Assembly: GCA_029747015.1 (NCBI GenBank)
Contig: JAKOGI010002738.1
Coordinates: forward strand, 1 to 64,000
Length of the DNA: 64,000 bases
Origin: Carnegiea gigantea
Taxonomy: Eukaryota; Streptophyta; Magnoliopsida; Caryophyllales; Cactaceae
Direction of reading: 5' to 3'
Under the pieces are notes generated by a model. The model was given only the letters and a program-made list of their open reading frames with translations, searched no databases and was not told where the DNA came from. Positions 35,968-46,398 of this stretch are shown here, piece by piece. Numbering within the stretch: position 1 is the first letter of the stretch; each line of letters begins with the position of its first letter. The translations under genes were made by a program, and so were the position numbers.

Positions 35968-36798
35968 ATGGCAGCTAACAACGCAATAATCAATGAATTG
36001 TCCACTAGTCAAAAGTTAGATGGTTCTAACTATGACATGTGGAAACGGAAGATTCAGTATCTTCTAGAAGGAAAAGACTTGTTGGAACACTTTACAGTAG
36101 CCAAGTTTCCACCATCTGATAAGGATACAGATGGTAAGCCTATTGATACTACTACTGTGCAGTATCAAGAAAGCCTACAAGCCTACCAAGACTGGGTCAA
36201 CAAAGATTGTAGAGCACACTTTACAATGTTGTATTGCATGCATGACGATCTGATTGGCGAATTTGAAGTTTATCCCATAGCTAAGGATATGTGGGACCAA
36301 CTCAAAATCTGTTTTGGACAGACATCCGAAACAAGGTTACGTACCTTGCAATTGAAATGGATGAACTATAAAATGGATTCCAGTCGAACTATGTTCAAGC
36401 ATTTACGAATTATGAGTGGCATAATTCGTGATCTCAAGGCAGCAGGAACAGACATTTCTGAGGGGGAGCAAGTCCTGACTGTGATTCGGGCTCTCCCTGA
36501 TGAACCTCCATATTGGGAACAGGTCAAGACGGTCTTGACTCATTCTGACCATTTGAAAACTTTTGGTCAGATACAAAGCCACCTCGAAATGGAGGAGGAG
36601 CGCCTGAAAATGTTCAAAACTCCCAACGTGGCTCTTGTCGCCAAGGGCAATAGCCTGAATTCAACAAGAACACTAGAGGTAGGTAGTTCAAGAGAGGTTC
36701 TCACCCCCTTCAGAAAGGTATGCCAAAAGCTGGTGTGGCTAAGAAACAAAAGCCTAAAGCAATGGAGAGACAAAAATAGCGCATGTGAAGTGCTATAA
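35968..36798 (+). pseudogene. copia gag (capsid part)
   Basis: The frame starts at the ATG of MAANNAIINELSTSQ and contains LDGSNYDMWKRKIQYLL and AKDMWDQLKICFGQ, typical of the copia-type gag polypeptide. It forms the particle that encloses the RNA. It is open for about 276 codons and ends at 36796-36798 because of a frameshift. The zinc knuckle that should be fused to it is in the next frame from 36785. The leader between 35656 and 35967 is AT-rich and non-coding. Apart from the frameshift the domain looks complete. Confidence 0.9.
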
Positions 36799-37189
36799 CT
36801 GTGGCAAGAAAGGTCACTACGCTCGGGATTGTCCTGAGCCGAAGAAGGTACCTTTCTCCACTCACTCTCCTGAATTATATATATGTTCCCATGTATTAGT
36901 TGCTAAATCTTTTCCTAACTGGATTGTAGATACGGGAGTAAGCAAACATATAGTTCGGGATAGAGCTGGCTTCGTGGACTTTCACCGCTATCCGGTGGGT
37001 TCACAATCTGTCGTGCTGGGAAACGGCAGTGAAGAAGACGTTCTAGGTGTTGGAACGTACCGGTTCACATTGAAAGGAGGAAATAAGTTGCTCTTGTTTG
37101 ATGCTCTCTATGCACCTGGGGTGCGGACTTGTCTTTTGTCCTTAGTTTCTTTAATGAAATCCGGTTTTGTTTTTTTCTTCTTGTCATGA
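36785..37189 (+). pseudogene. copia gag zinc knuckle and aspartic protease
   Basis: CYNCGKKGHYARDC is a perfect CCHC knuckle for RNA binding. About 35 residues later the protease active site reads NWIVDTGVSKHIVRD, keeping the D-T-G triplet. The flap-side block VLGNGSEEDVLGVGTYRF follows. The frame is lost in the T-rich run at about 37165-37190, where reading continues in the next frame. Confidence 0.9.
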
Positions 37190-38252
37190 TGGTTTGAACA
37201 TTTTGTATGGTGGCAATGTGTTTGGCCACGCTACACTAAGGAACGATTTTCTTGTACTTGATTTAGATGAATCTTATAATAATTCTCATTCAGTCTTTGT
37301 CTCATTTTTAGATTCCGATTTAGAATCGATTAAGTGGCATGCTAGGCTTGGCCATATTGGTCAAGACAGGATGAGTCGTCTAGCTAAAGAAGGTCTCTTA
37401 GACCAACTCACTAAGGTTATGATACCTAGATGTGAGTCATGTTTAGCTGGCAAGGCGACTGCGAAGCCTTTTGGTAAGGCTTCAAAGGCGTCAAGCCCTC
37501 TAGAGCTGATTCACTCTGACATTTGTGGACCCATGAATGTGAAAGCACGTCATAGGGCTTTTTATTTCCTCACTTTCATAGATGATTATTCAAGATATGG
37601 GTATGTATACCTATTATCACATCGCTATGAAACATTTGATGTGTTCAAACGCTTTGTAGCTGAGGTTGAGACCCAGTTAGATCGGAGAGTTAAGACTCTT
37701 CGAACTGATCGAGGTCGTGAATACCTCTCGTATATGTTCAAAGAATTTTGTGAGGAAAAAGGTATACGCAGACAACTCACGATCCCTGGCACTCCACAAC
37801 AAAATGGTGTGGCAGAGCGTAGGAATCGTACATCGCTTGACATGGTCAGGTCAATGATGGCACACGCCAATCTCCCAATTAGTTTTTGGGGGGATGCGCT
37901 GCTTACGACAGCTTACATCCTTAACCGTGTGCCGAGTAAGAGCGTATCCACCACTCCATATGAGTTGTGGCATGGTAGAAAGCCCTCCTTAGACCATTTA
38001 CGCCCATGGGGTTCGGTTGGTTATGTACACAACCTAACTCATAAACATGGGAAACTTAGTCCAAGGGCCACCAAAATGGTGTTCGTATGCTATCCCGAAC
38101 ATTCTAAGGGATACGTTACGTATGGTGAACACCCTAATGGTGGCATGACGGAAGTCGATTCACGTAATGTGGATTTTCTTGAGGATGAGTTCCCAAGTAT
38201 TGGTGAAATCAAAAACGACCTAGCGTTGTATGAGTTACTGCTAGATGACTGA
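37167..38252 (+). pseudogene. copia integrase
   Basis: The frame begins in the pre-integrase region and shows [16 protein letters not shown] with CESCLAGK, the histidine-cysteine zinc site. The catalytic D-D-E follows in [18 protein letters not shown] and [11 protein letters not shown]. All three residues are present, so the domain itself looks functional. The C-terminal part ends with FLEDEFPS and stops at 38250-38252, with further in-frame stops at 38319 and 38577 in the linker towards reverse transcriptase. It is fused in frame to neither the upstream protease nor the downstream domain. Confidence 0.93.
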
Positions 38253-38321
38253 CTCTCTCTCGGTGAGGGGGAGGATTTTAGTACTCACTGCATCACCGAG
38301 GATAGTAGGCAAGATGTATAG

Positions 38322-40197
38322 TTGTTGATTAATCGAGAGGATCACCCTGATCAACCTGATGCTGAGGTTCGTCCTCAGATTCAAGTTGATCATGAGGTTC
38401 GTCCTCATTCTCCTATTAATGAATATGAGGTTAGTCCCATTGTTCAGCATGATAGGAGTGATTCTCCACCCGTTGAATATTCTATACCTCTTAGAGATAG
38501 GGGAGGGAATTCCTCAGTGGGACACACCAGCACTGGTCCTCAACTCCGGAGGAGTGAACGCGGAAGAATCCCTCGATGATATTTTCAAATCGAAGAGGAG
38601 ATCTTCTTGTGCACTCCTTTAGAGATTGAGGAGCCAACCTCTTTCCAAGAGGCTATTGACTCACCAAACCACAAAGAGTGGATGGAAGCCATGAGGGATG
38701 AAATGGACTCTATGGGGAGAAATAAGGTTTTGGGAACTTATTGATCTTCCTCCCCGACGTAAATCGATTGGAAACAAGTGGGTTTTCAAAATAAAATGTC
38801 GGGCTGATGGAACGATCGATAAGTTCAAGGCCCGTTTAGTGGCGAAGGGGTTTACCCAAATTGAGAGGGTAGACTATGAAGAGACATTTTCTCCTGTGGT
38901 GAGAATTGCCTCTGTTCACCTCCTTCTAGCCTTAGTTGCTCATCTGGATTTAGAGTTATTTCAGATGGACGTAAAGACTGCATTCTTTAATGGAAATCTT
39001 GAAGAAGAGATCTACATGGATCAACCTATTCGTTTTGTATCAAAAGGACAAGAGGACAAAATTTGTCGTCTTAAAAGGTCCATCTATGGTCTCAAGCAGT
39101 CTTCCAGAGCATGGTATTTCAGATTCTATGAAGCCATTATTTCTTTTGGCTTAAACATGGTCTCTGAAGATCACTGTGTGTATGTCAAGAAAACTACAAA
39201 GGGGATTATGTTTCTTACTTTGTATGTTGACGACATACTGTTGGCTGAAAACAACATAGAGATAATCCAAACTACTAAGCAGTGGTTATCCTCCGTTTTT
39301 GAGATGAAGGACATGGGTGAGGTTAGGTATGTCCTAGGCGTTGAAATAACTCGAAACTGTTCTAAGAAGCTTCTTGGTCTGAGTCAAGAAGCATACGTTA
39401 ATAAAATCTTGGAACACTTTCGAATGCATTATTCTAAACCCGTAGACACTCCAGTTGAAAAGGGTTTAACCTTAAGTCTTGATCAGTGCCCTAAGACAGA
39501 CAAAGAGAAGGAGAGTATGAGTAACGTTCCTTATGCAAGTGCAGTGGGCAGTTTAATGTATGCCATGTTGTGTACACTGCCAAACATTTGTTTTGCGGTT
39601 GGCTTGGTAAGTCATTACCAAAGCAACCCATGGTCTGCTCACTGGCAAGCCGTCAAGAGAATTTTTCGGTACCTACGTGGTACAAGTGATCTTGTACTTT
39701 GCTACCAAGGAGGGGATCTTAAGCTGAGAGGATATACAGATGCTGATTGGGGTGGTGATTTAGATGAGTCTAGATCTACCTCAGGATATGTGTTCACCCT
39801 AGGTGGAGGAGCCATATCTTGGTCCAGTAAGAAACAAGACTGCATAGCACTTTCTACTATGGAAGCAGAGTATGTTGTTTGTTGCCTCGCCACTCAAGAG
39901 GCAATATGGCTAAGGAATTTTCTCCAGGATCTCAATCTCACTCCTGGTGTTGACGATCCTGTAGAGTTGATGTGTGATAATACTGCTGCTATCCAGTTTG
40001 CTAAGGATCCTAAGTTCCATAGAAAGACCAAGCACATCAAGAGGCATTATCATTTTATCCGTAACGCCATAAAAGAGAAAGAGGTTGCCATTAAGTATAT
40101 ATCTACAAGTAGGATGATAGCTGATCCATTAATTAAGCCTATTCCTAGAGATGCTTTTAAAGCTCATGTGATGAGCTTAGGTCTACATAGGATTTAG
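38322..40197 (+). pseudogene. copia reverse transcriptase and RNase H
   Basis: The linker (38322-38579) ends with QLRRSERGRIPR and a stop. EAIDSPNHKEWMEAM follows, and then a one-base shift near 38727 moves the reading into a long frame that stays open to the stop before 40198. It contains IGNKWVFKIK, FQMDVKTAFFNGNL, the catalytic box LYVDDILL, IYGLKQSSRAWY, then RNase H with GYTDADWGGDLDESRS, TMEAEYV and LMCDNTAAI. The end reads ADPLIKPI. Roughly 500 residues are uninterrupted, and it is the best-preserved polymerase in this window. It would convert the element's RNA into DNA. Confidence 0.94.
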
Positions 40198-41192
40198 TTT
40201 TTGGATGTATCTAAATGTATGATGGACATATGTACTCTTGTATTAAATATTTATAAAATAAAGAATAATGTTTCTTTTCAAATATTCATAAATGTGTGAG
40301 TACATTATAAGGCACATTGTAATGTCACCAGGCTTCAGATTCTCCTTGTCACACAGGCAATCGCCCTGACGCTTGAGTAGCGGGCAGGATGAGACTGAAT
40401 CATATTGGCACTAGGTGTGCAATATTAATTACTCATATCAGGAGAGTATGAATGGAAGAATATAGTCGCCTTAGTGAGACTAAGATGAGACTCGAGGGAG
40501 TCGAATATGAAATGAGTTTTCATATTAAAGCCTTATAACCGAATCTTGAGTGTTATGATTAACGTTATGTATGTTAATGTAGTAACTCACATTGGTTTTT
40601 TAAGTAAGAGCCAGACTTACGATTCGCATGGCATAGAAGAGTGACATGCCTAGCTTGGTTGGGACTATGCCATGACATACCCTCATACTGTGTGTGCTAG
40701 TTGTCGACCTATTTGATGGGTGACAAATGAGTTCTCTAACCTTGTCACCGTGTGACCCTCATTGGCAATACCCTTGGACTTAGAGTTATAATATAAAGTC
40801 TAAGTATGATGTTGCTACCTTAATGTGTTATCCAAGGGCCAAGATATATACGGTCCAGCGAAGCACATTAGGAAAGCAATTATGCTAAGATGGACTATTC
40901 TAATTGTCTAAGAAAGAATAATTTCCCATCACCATATCAAGCCCAGGCGATTATATTTAGTATATAACCAATTGATATATCAGGCATAAAGGGACAGTGT
41001 ATGCCATTGGTGATGTCCTTAAATGATTCGGGGTATTGTTTTTCCTTGGAAGTGTTATGTCAGTTGGATGGTGACTTGATATAATACCAATGTGTTCAAT
41101 TTTGGTCACACGCTCCATTCCCAGTATGAAGCGTGAGGGAATATGTTGGCAGAGAGATATGAGATTTAAGGTCTGTGTGACCAAGGGGGAGC
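40198..41192 (+). other. copia 3' untranslated region with polypurine tract
   Basis: About 1 kb of non-coding sequence lies between the pol stop and the 3' LTR. It ends with the purine run aaggggga at 41183-41190 just before the LTR. I see no further gene. The minus-strand frame at 40957-41184 is by chance. Confidence 0.85.
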
Positions 41193-41552
41193 TGTTGACC
41201 TGTAACGGTCACATAGGATTAAATTGCCCCATTAATCCGGCAGTTACAAGGGGATTAATTATGTATTAATCTGCCGTTAAATCTGATATCAGTTACAGGA
41301 TTATGTAGCTGTAAGAGGGGGTGTGTGTATGTGGATTAGACACAGAAAACACAGCAATCAGAAATCAACACAGTAAGCGAATCCCTCTAATTCTCTCTGA
41401 TTCCCTCTCAGCTTAACCATCTCTAAGGTTCTAGGTTTGGAGTGTGGCTCACTGGTGACTCTAGTAGCCACTAATTCGTGGGTAGCAGTCAAGCAATTAT
41501 AAGATCCAGACATCCGCGCTTCCGTTTTCCAGGTATGGCTAAACTACCTACA
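41193..41552 (+). repeat. 3' LTR of the copia element
   Basis: It starts tgttgacctgtaacggtc and ends taaactacctaca, followed by the TSD tcaac. It differs from the 5' LTR at 15 positions by direct comparison, with no length change. Confidence 0.95.
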
Positions 41553-41958
41553 TCAACAAAGTGTTGTGTTGAGCAAAAATTTAACAAAATAAATAATATG
41601 TACAATACCACTTTTCGACGTACAAAAATGTACATCGGTTTATTTTGAGTACGACTCTATTCAAGAGGATGGACCTCCTTAATTACATCCCCCTCTTGGG
41701 AGGCCACCTTTTGATTCCGACTCGTTTTGTTTTATTTTTTTGTGTCTTGTTTTGCGTTAATAAGACTTTATATAATTTGGATCGACAATTGTCAAATTTT
41801 TAATGTCGAATCGCCCGTATCCAAAACTTAATTGCATTAGATAGTGGTTGTATAAGCACTTCTAGGAAGGGTACTAGACGTACACGTTCTTCATGTGTAG
41901 GTTAGGGAACGGGTAATTTTATTTGATTTGGAATTTGAGTTGCACTCACTTTTTATCA

Positions 41959-42008
41959 TGAGCTGCCTATGTACCTCTTTTATAAAGGATCAAACCAGTC
42001 GTAGTTCT
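41959..42008 (-). repeat. Copy 1 of a Tat-associated motif
   Basis: gagctgcctatgtacctctt, then ggatcaaaccagtcgtagtt. On the minus strand it begins GAACTACG and contains TACATAGGCAGCTC, a pattern found after pol in plant Tat-lineage elements. Confidence 0.55.
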
Positions 42009-42549
42009 TTAAATTTTATTTGATTTAATTTATCTTTTATTTTGATTAAATTAATAACCATTTGATATGATTTTGATTATTTATGTTGGATTTAGAAACA
42101 AAATGACCATAATTTCGATTAATGTTAATATTTGAACCTTTCTCTTTTTTTTTTTTAACTTGTGGCTAAATTACATTTTTTTTAGTCACTTTACAATTTT
42201 TATTTACCGACTGAGCTCTTACCGGGGTCGTTCTATTAATTTTGTTACGTCTTTCTTTGACTTTCGATTGTACCCATATTTCATTCATAAGCTTTCTACT
42301 TGCTCTTCATAACAAATTGACGTAGATTGTATATTTGGCTCGGGTTTGGTCCATTTTACCATGCCTATGAGATGAAAATGATTTAGACTTTTTGCAAAGC
42401 CGTCCTTTTTTCAATTTATTTGTTTAGGTTACATAACGTGTAACCAAGAGTGGCAGAACTGCAATTTTTGCCTTTTATAAAAGAGGGGGGGTATCGCTTT
42501 GAGCCCATTTGAAGATTTCGGTTTAGACTGAACTCGAAAAAAATTATAT

Positions 42550-42594
42550 CGAGCTTCCTATGTATCCTTAGTGGAATCAAGTCACCATAACTCT
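42550..42594 (-). repeat. Copy 2 of a Tat-associated motif
   Basis: cgagcttcctatgtatcc, then ggaatcaagtcaccataact. It has the same order of blocks and orientation as copy 1, with several substitutions. Confidence 0.5.
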
Positions 42595-43862
42595 AAACGA
42601 TATTTGACTTAATCATTTTTTTCTTTTCCCCCTTTACAAATTTTATTCAAGTAGATGTATGAACATTATTTGCATCCACTGTTGAATTATGGTTGCAAGG
42701 AATTATGATTACAAGTTCTGTTGACTTTAACCTTGAATATGTGTTGATTTCATTCCAAAGCACTCATGCTCATGTACACAACCTCCAAAACAAATATTTA
42801 TGTTTTCCTCATTTCTTTTGTCATGGCCACTTGACTTTGTCGGTTAGGCACGTATCCCTTCTTTTTTTTAAAAAAAAATTATTTAGGGAGTTGATTGATG
42901 CTAAACCTCGGCAAAACAAATACTAAAACCACCATTTTTCATTAATTTTTTTTGGCACTTGGTTATTAAAAAAAAAATTTGAAAGAGTCCAACACCCGCC
43001 GGAAATATTTAGATTGGGGATCCTAACTGATACAAACTTCTAAAGGGCTATAAAGGCAACGCACTCATCTTCAACTTTTCACCTCTTAACATCAATTATA
43101 CTTTCACCACAACGGCTTTATAATAAAACGTTAGTTCGATTCGACCGGAGTATTACAAAGCCTCATTCCATTAAAGGTTTGCTCATGGTGATCTTTTTGC
43201 ATGATTTAGGAAGATATGAAGTCTCTTTTATTTACTTGGAGTGAAATCATGAAAATGTATTAAGATTCGCAAGGATCCATACCCTATGAGTTCGTGAGGA
43301 CTCGAGATCTACAAGGATCGATATCCCATATACTTACAAGGGTTGGATGTCCGGTGGGATGAAAATTAGGCTTAAATCCTTTTGCGGATTTAGGAGTAAA
43401 TACCGATTTAATTTACTGTATCTTTGTTGTTATTTCAAAAACTTTAACATGAACCCATTATGATCAATGATTTAACTCCCTTCCTTTCTTGAATATATGG
43501 CTTTAGGAAAATAAGTTTGAGACAAATCAAACAAATTTCGACAGAACCCCACTCCATCATTATCATCATATTATTTACTGTATCTTTCAATGATATCTGG
43601 GCCTCAAATTTCAACAAAACTTCCCTTCTTTCAAAGATTAATTTACAGTTTTTTTTTCGTGATTCTTCTTCTTATTATTGTTTTCTTGGTTAAAACCTCA
43701 AATTTTGTTGGGAAGAATTTACAGAGTGAAATTATATTGGCTACAATTTTACTGATGTCTGACCTCCACCTTCCATTATTGTTATTTTCTTAGACTTCTC
43801 TGCTACCCTTACCTTTTAAGAACAGGGAGGAAAAGCATATGAAAGTAGGATATAATCATGGC

Positions 43863-45070
43863 TAGACCTGTCAAAAATTGACCCGACCCGAAAACCCGAC
43901 CCGAACCCGCCTGAAAATTTTGGGTTTTGAGCACGATTTTCTCGACTCGAGCCCGAAATAAACCGAACCCGAAAAACCCGCAAATTAGCAGGTCAAACGC
44001 GACCCGAACCCGAACCCGCCCACTTGACACTAACATTATATCTTTAGTTCTTTATTTTTCTCTAATTTATCTCTTTTAACAATAATGGTTAGTCATTTTT
44101 ATTGAGTATTTTGAAGAGACATTATATAACTATTGCATCTATTTACAAATTAAACAATAATAACCTTATTTTTTGTTCTCCATTCTTTGAAAATAAAACC
44201 GTACACAACTTTTAAATGACAAAACGTTAAAAATAGGTATAAAATTGCATGGAGTAACTATCTAATCTTTTTTAAAAAGTTAATTTAATTTAAAAGAACA
44301 CAAGCATTAAAGATGCGAAAGTCATACCATTATATAGTTAGTTAAACAAATCTGTCTAATTTTTTTAAAATTAATTAATTTGTAATAATTTAAATTTTTG
44401 ATGTTATAACTGCAAGATAATATCTTGTACTCCTTTTATTTAATTTTATTTGATTTTCGTTCTGACTAGTCTTGAACTATGATACTAACGGTAGAAAACG
44501 ACTACCCTAATACGAAAACGACTAGTCGTTTCATATTAGGGTCGGTTTATTAATAAAGTTTTACTTGATTGGACATTGGTAAGTTAGTTAATAAAAATAT
44601 TAAATCATTAAATAGGTTATTAGCAGTGAAACTGCTACAACCCATTAAAATGCTCTAGACGGGCTGCCCAATAAATGATCGACGCACTATTAACCTTCTT
44701 TCAATATACGGGTCGATCTACTCAAAATCAAATGGGGTTTAATTCTTTACCGGCCCATACAAGATGTTCACATATTATAATAAAATGTTTGAATATTTTA
44801 ATATTCTTTTGAGAAATTACAATTATTATGCATTTTCATTAAATAATGACAATTTTGAGTAATAAATATGCAGAATTTTTGATTTTAAAAAAAGAAAAAT
44901 AACTCACAGAAAAGGCGCTCTAAACCCGTTGGGTTGATCCGAAACCCGTGAAACCGAAATACACCCGACCCGTATTTTACCCGAACCCGAAAGACACCCG
45001 ACCCGTATTTTACCCGAACCCGAATACACCCGACCCGTATTTAACCCGCCCGCCCGAATTGACAGGTCTA
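43863..45070. mobile_element. Non-autonomous hAT transposon, 1.2 kb
   Basis: The 8-bp TSD atcatggc is perfect on both sides (43855-43862 and 45071-45078). The inverted termini share TAGACCTGTCAA. Both subterminal zones are packed with CCCGACCCG/CCCGAACCCG words while the middle is AT-rich. Near 44480-44530 is an imperfect inverted repeat (gaaaacgactagtcg / cgactagtcgtttc). There is no transposase frame, so it must have been mobilised in trans. Confidence 0.93.
44961..45055. repeat. Three tandem copies of a 32-33-bp unit in the hAT end
   Basis: The unit acacccgacccgtatttta followed by cccgaacccgaa starts at 44961, 44994 and 45026. The third copy is modified to cccgcccgcccg. It lies in the right subterminal zone, where transposase may bind. 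Confidence 0.9.
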
Positions 45071-45078
45071 ATCATGGC

Positions 45079-46324
45079 TATCCTATATAGGCAAAGAACA
45101 AGCAATCACTTCCTCCTCTTTTTTTTTTTTCTTTTTTCTTTTTGGTTTGATTATTGAAGGCTTTTTTCAGGGGGTTGGTGGCCTTACTCACACAGAACCT
45201 CAGATTAGAATCAGAAAAAAAGAAAGATATATATATCATATGCACATCATGGTCATAGATTTAATTTGAAAGTCTTTTCGAATTTAAGCTCTTTCAAAAT
45301 TTGCGAGTCTGTGCAAACCCAAGATCCTTAAGAATCCAAATTTGTGAGTCCTTTCGAATCCCGGATTCTTGCGAATCCAAATTTTATGAGTCCTTTCGAA
45401 CTCAAAACTTCATGATTATCCCAATTTGATCCTTTCGAATTGATAATAGGAGACACGTTTGCTTTGGTTGCCAATCCACTTTCGGATATGATAGTGGCTG
45501 AGGTTCTTGAAGGAGGCCATGAAAGAGATAGCATCAAAATGAGAGGCATAGGGGGAATTGAATTAACTTGACTGCAGTCTTCTATTACTTTCCTCCAGCA
45601 AAATAAAACTGATACACGAAACGAACGAATGCTTCAATCTTTGTCCAGAGGTTCTTCTTCTTAGAATATACTTCTATGCTTGTTTTGTGCTGCTTCTCTG
45701 CTCCTTTTCTTTTTTGCCCAGCATCTCCTCTCTCTCTTTTTTTTTTTTTTCCCTCTCATAGAGACTCCCACCTTCTACAATATAATGGCCAATTGGTTAT
45801 TCCTCCTCCCCCCACATTGAGTTAAGTTGGAATAATTTGGTGAGTGGGAAGTTACATGGACATGATAATGGGAACAAAAAAAGAACAAGCACGCTTCTTT
45901 TTTTTTTTGGGGTAGTTGGTTAGTACAACTTGTTTTTAGTGGGAAACTTTCAAATTTCCTGATGATGCAAAGAAACAATCGTGTAAAAATTTGAATTCCA
46001 ATTTTTTTTTTGGAGTTTGATTAAAAAAAACTTCTACATCCTTCTCATCCAAATATTACATTAGTAATTTTAGGAAATTGGCAACCTTTATTAATAAAAT
46101 TTTTTTTTAAAAAAAAAACATGGATCATATTATAAGTCACCATGATTTTAGTCTCATGAATTTAATTTGAGAGTCTGACCAATTTTTCTGTTATTAAACT
46201 AAAAAAATTTTCGTAAAAATTTGTAGTCCAACAGTTGCTTCCCGTGTATCACGTGTGTGAGCATTTGTGAGCACAGATAATACACGGACTGAATTTTGAT
46301 TTTTTTTTTATGTATAATTTTTTA

Positions 46325-46331
<7 letters not shown>
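45079..46331. other. Non-coding region upstream of the PMD pseudogene
   Basis: Around 45260-45440, words such as gagtcctttcgaa and gaatccaaattt recur in a loose array of about 40 bp. Bases 45724-45758 form a long pyrimidine tract (tctcctctctctct, T run, ccctctc) right after cccagca. On the minus strand this is a purine tract followed by TG, a possible junction with the Tat element's 3' LTR. No gene is recognised. Confidence 0.5.

Positions 46332-46382
<51 letters not shown>
46332..46382. repeat. (TG)n microsatellite, about 25 units
   Basis: An uninterrupted TG run ends eight bases before a possible splice acceptor (tatttttacag, ending 46392) and 16 bases before the PMD start codon. The repeated Cys-Val frame read through it is not protein sequence. 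Confidence 0.97.
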
Positions 46383-46384
<2 letters not shown>

Positions 46385-46398
46385 TTTTACAGATTGCA

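Larger units (their letters stand above)
24758..41552 (+). mobile_element. Ty1/copia retrotransposon, full length, split by a nested gypsy element
   Basis: Two 360-bp LTRs (24758-25117 and 41193-41552) are flanked by the perfect TSD tcaac (24753-24757 and 41553-41557). The internal order after the primer site is gag, protease, integrase, reverse transcriptase, RNase H, which is diagnostic of Ty1/copia. A 9-kb non-autonomous gypsy element (26615-35650) lies in the leader. Without it the element would be about 7.8 kb. By my count the LTRs differ at 15 of 360 positions, nearly all transitions. Catalytic motifs are well kept but the frame is broken at several places, so it is a recently dead copy. 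Confidence 0.95.
41558..43854. other. Non-coding sequence, probably Tat-element spacer or LTR
   Basis: No gene is present. Two related stretches, gagctgcctatgtacctc... gtagttc (41959-42008) and gagcttcctatgtatcct... ataactc (42550-42594), resemble the sequence just downstream of the Tat pol at 54188-54222. This suggests that the segment belongs to the Tat-type element whose gag-pol lies to the right, or to a relative. Long T and A runs are frequent. The frames at 42693-42926 and 43590-43793 have no recognisable domain. Confidence 0.5.

Noticed and set aside
44961..45055. Telomere-like CCCGAACCCG repeats
   Set aside because: The unit is not the plant telomere repeat (CCCTAAA) and sits inside a hAT element's terminal zone.
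46333..46398. Cys-Val repeat N-terminus of the PMD frame
   Set aside because: It is produced by reading the TG microsatellite. A splice acceptor and a good ATG follow it.
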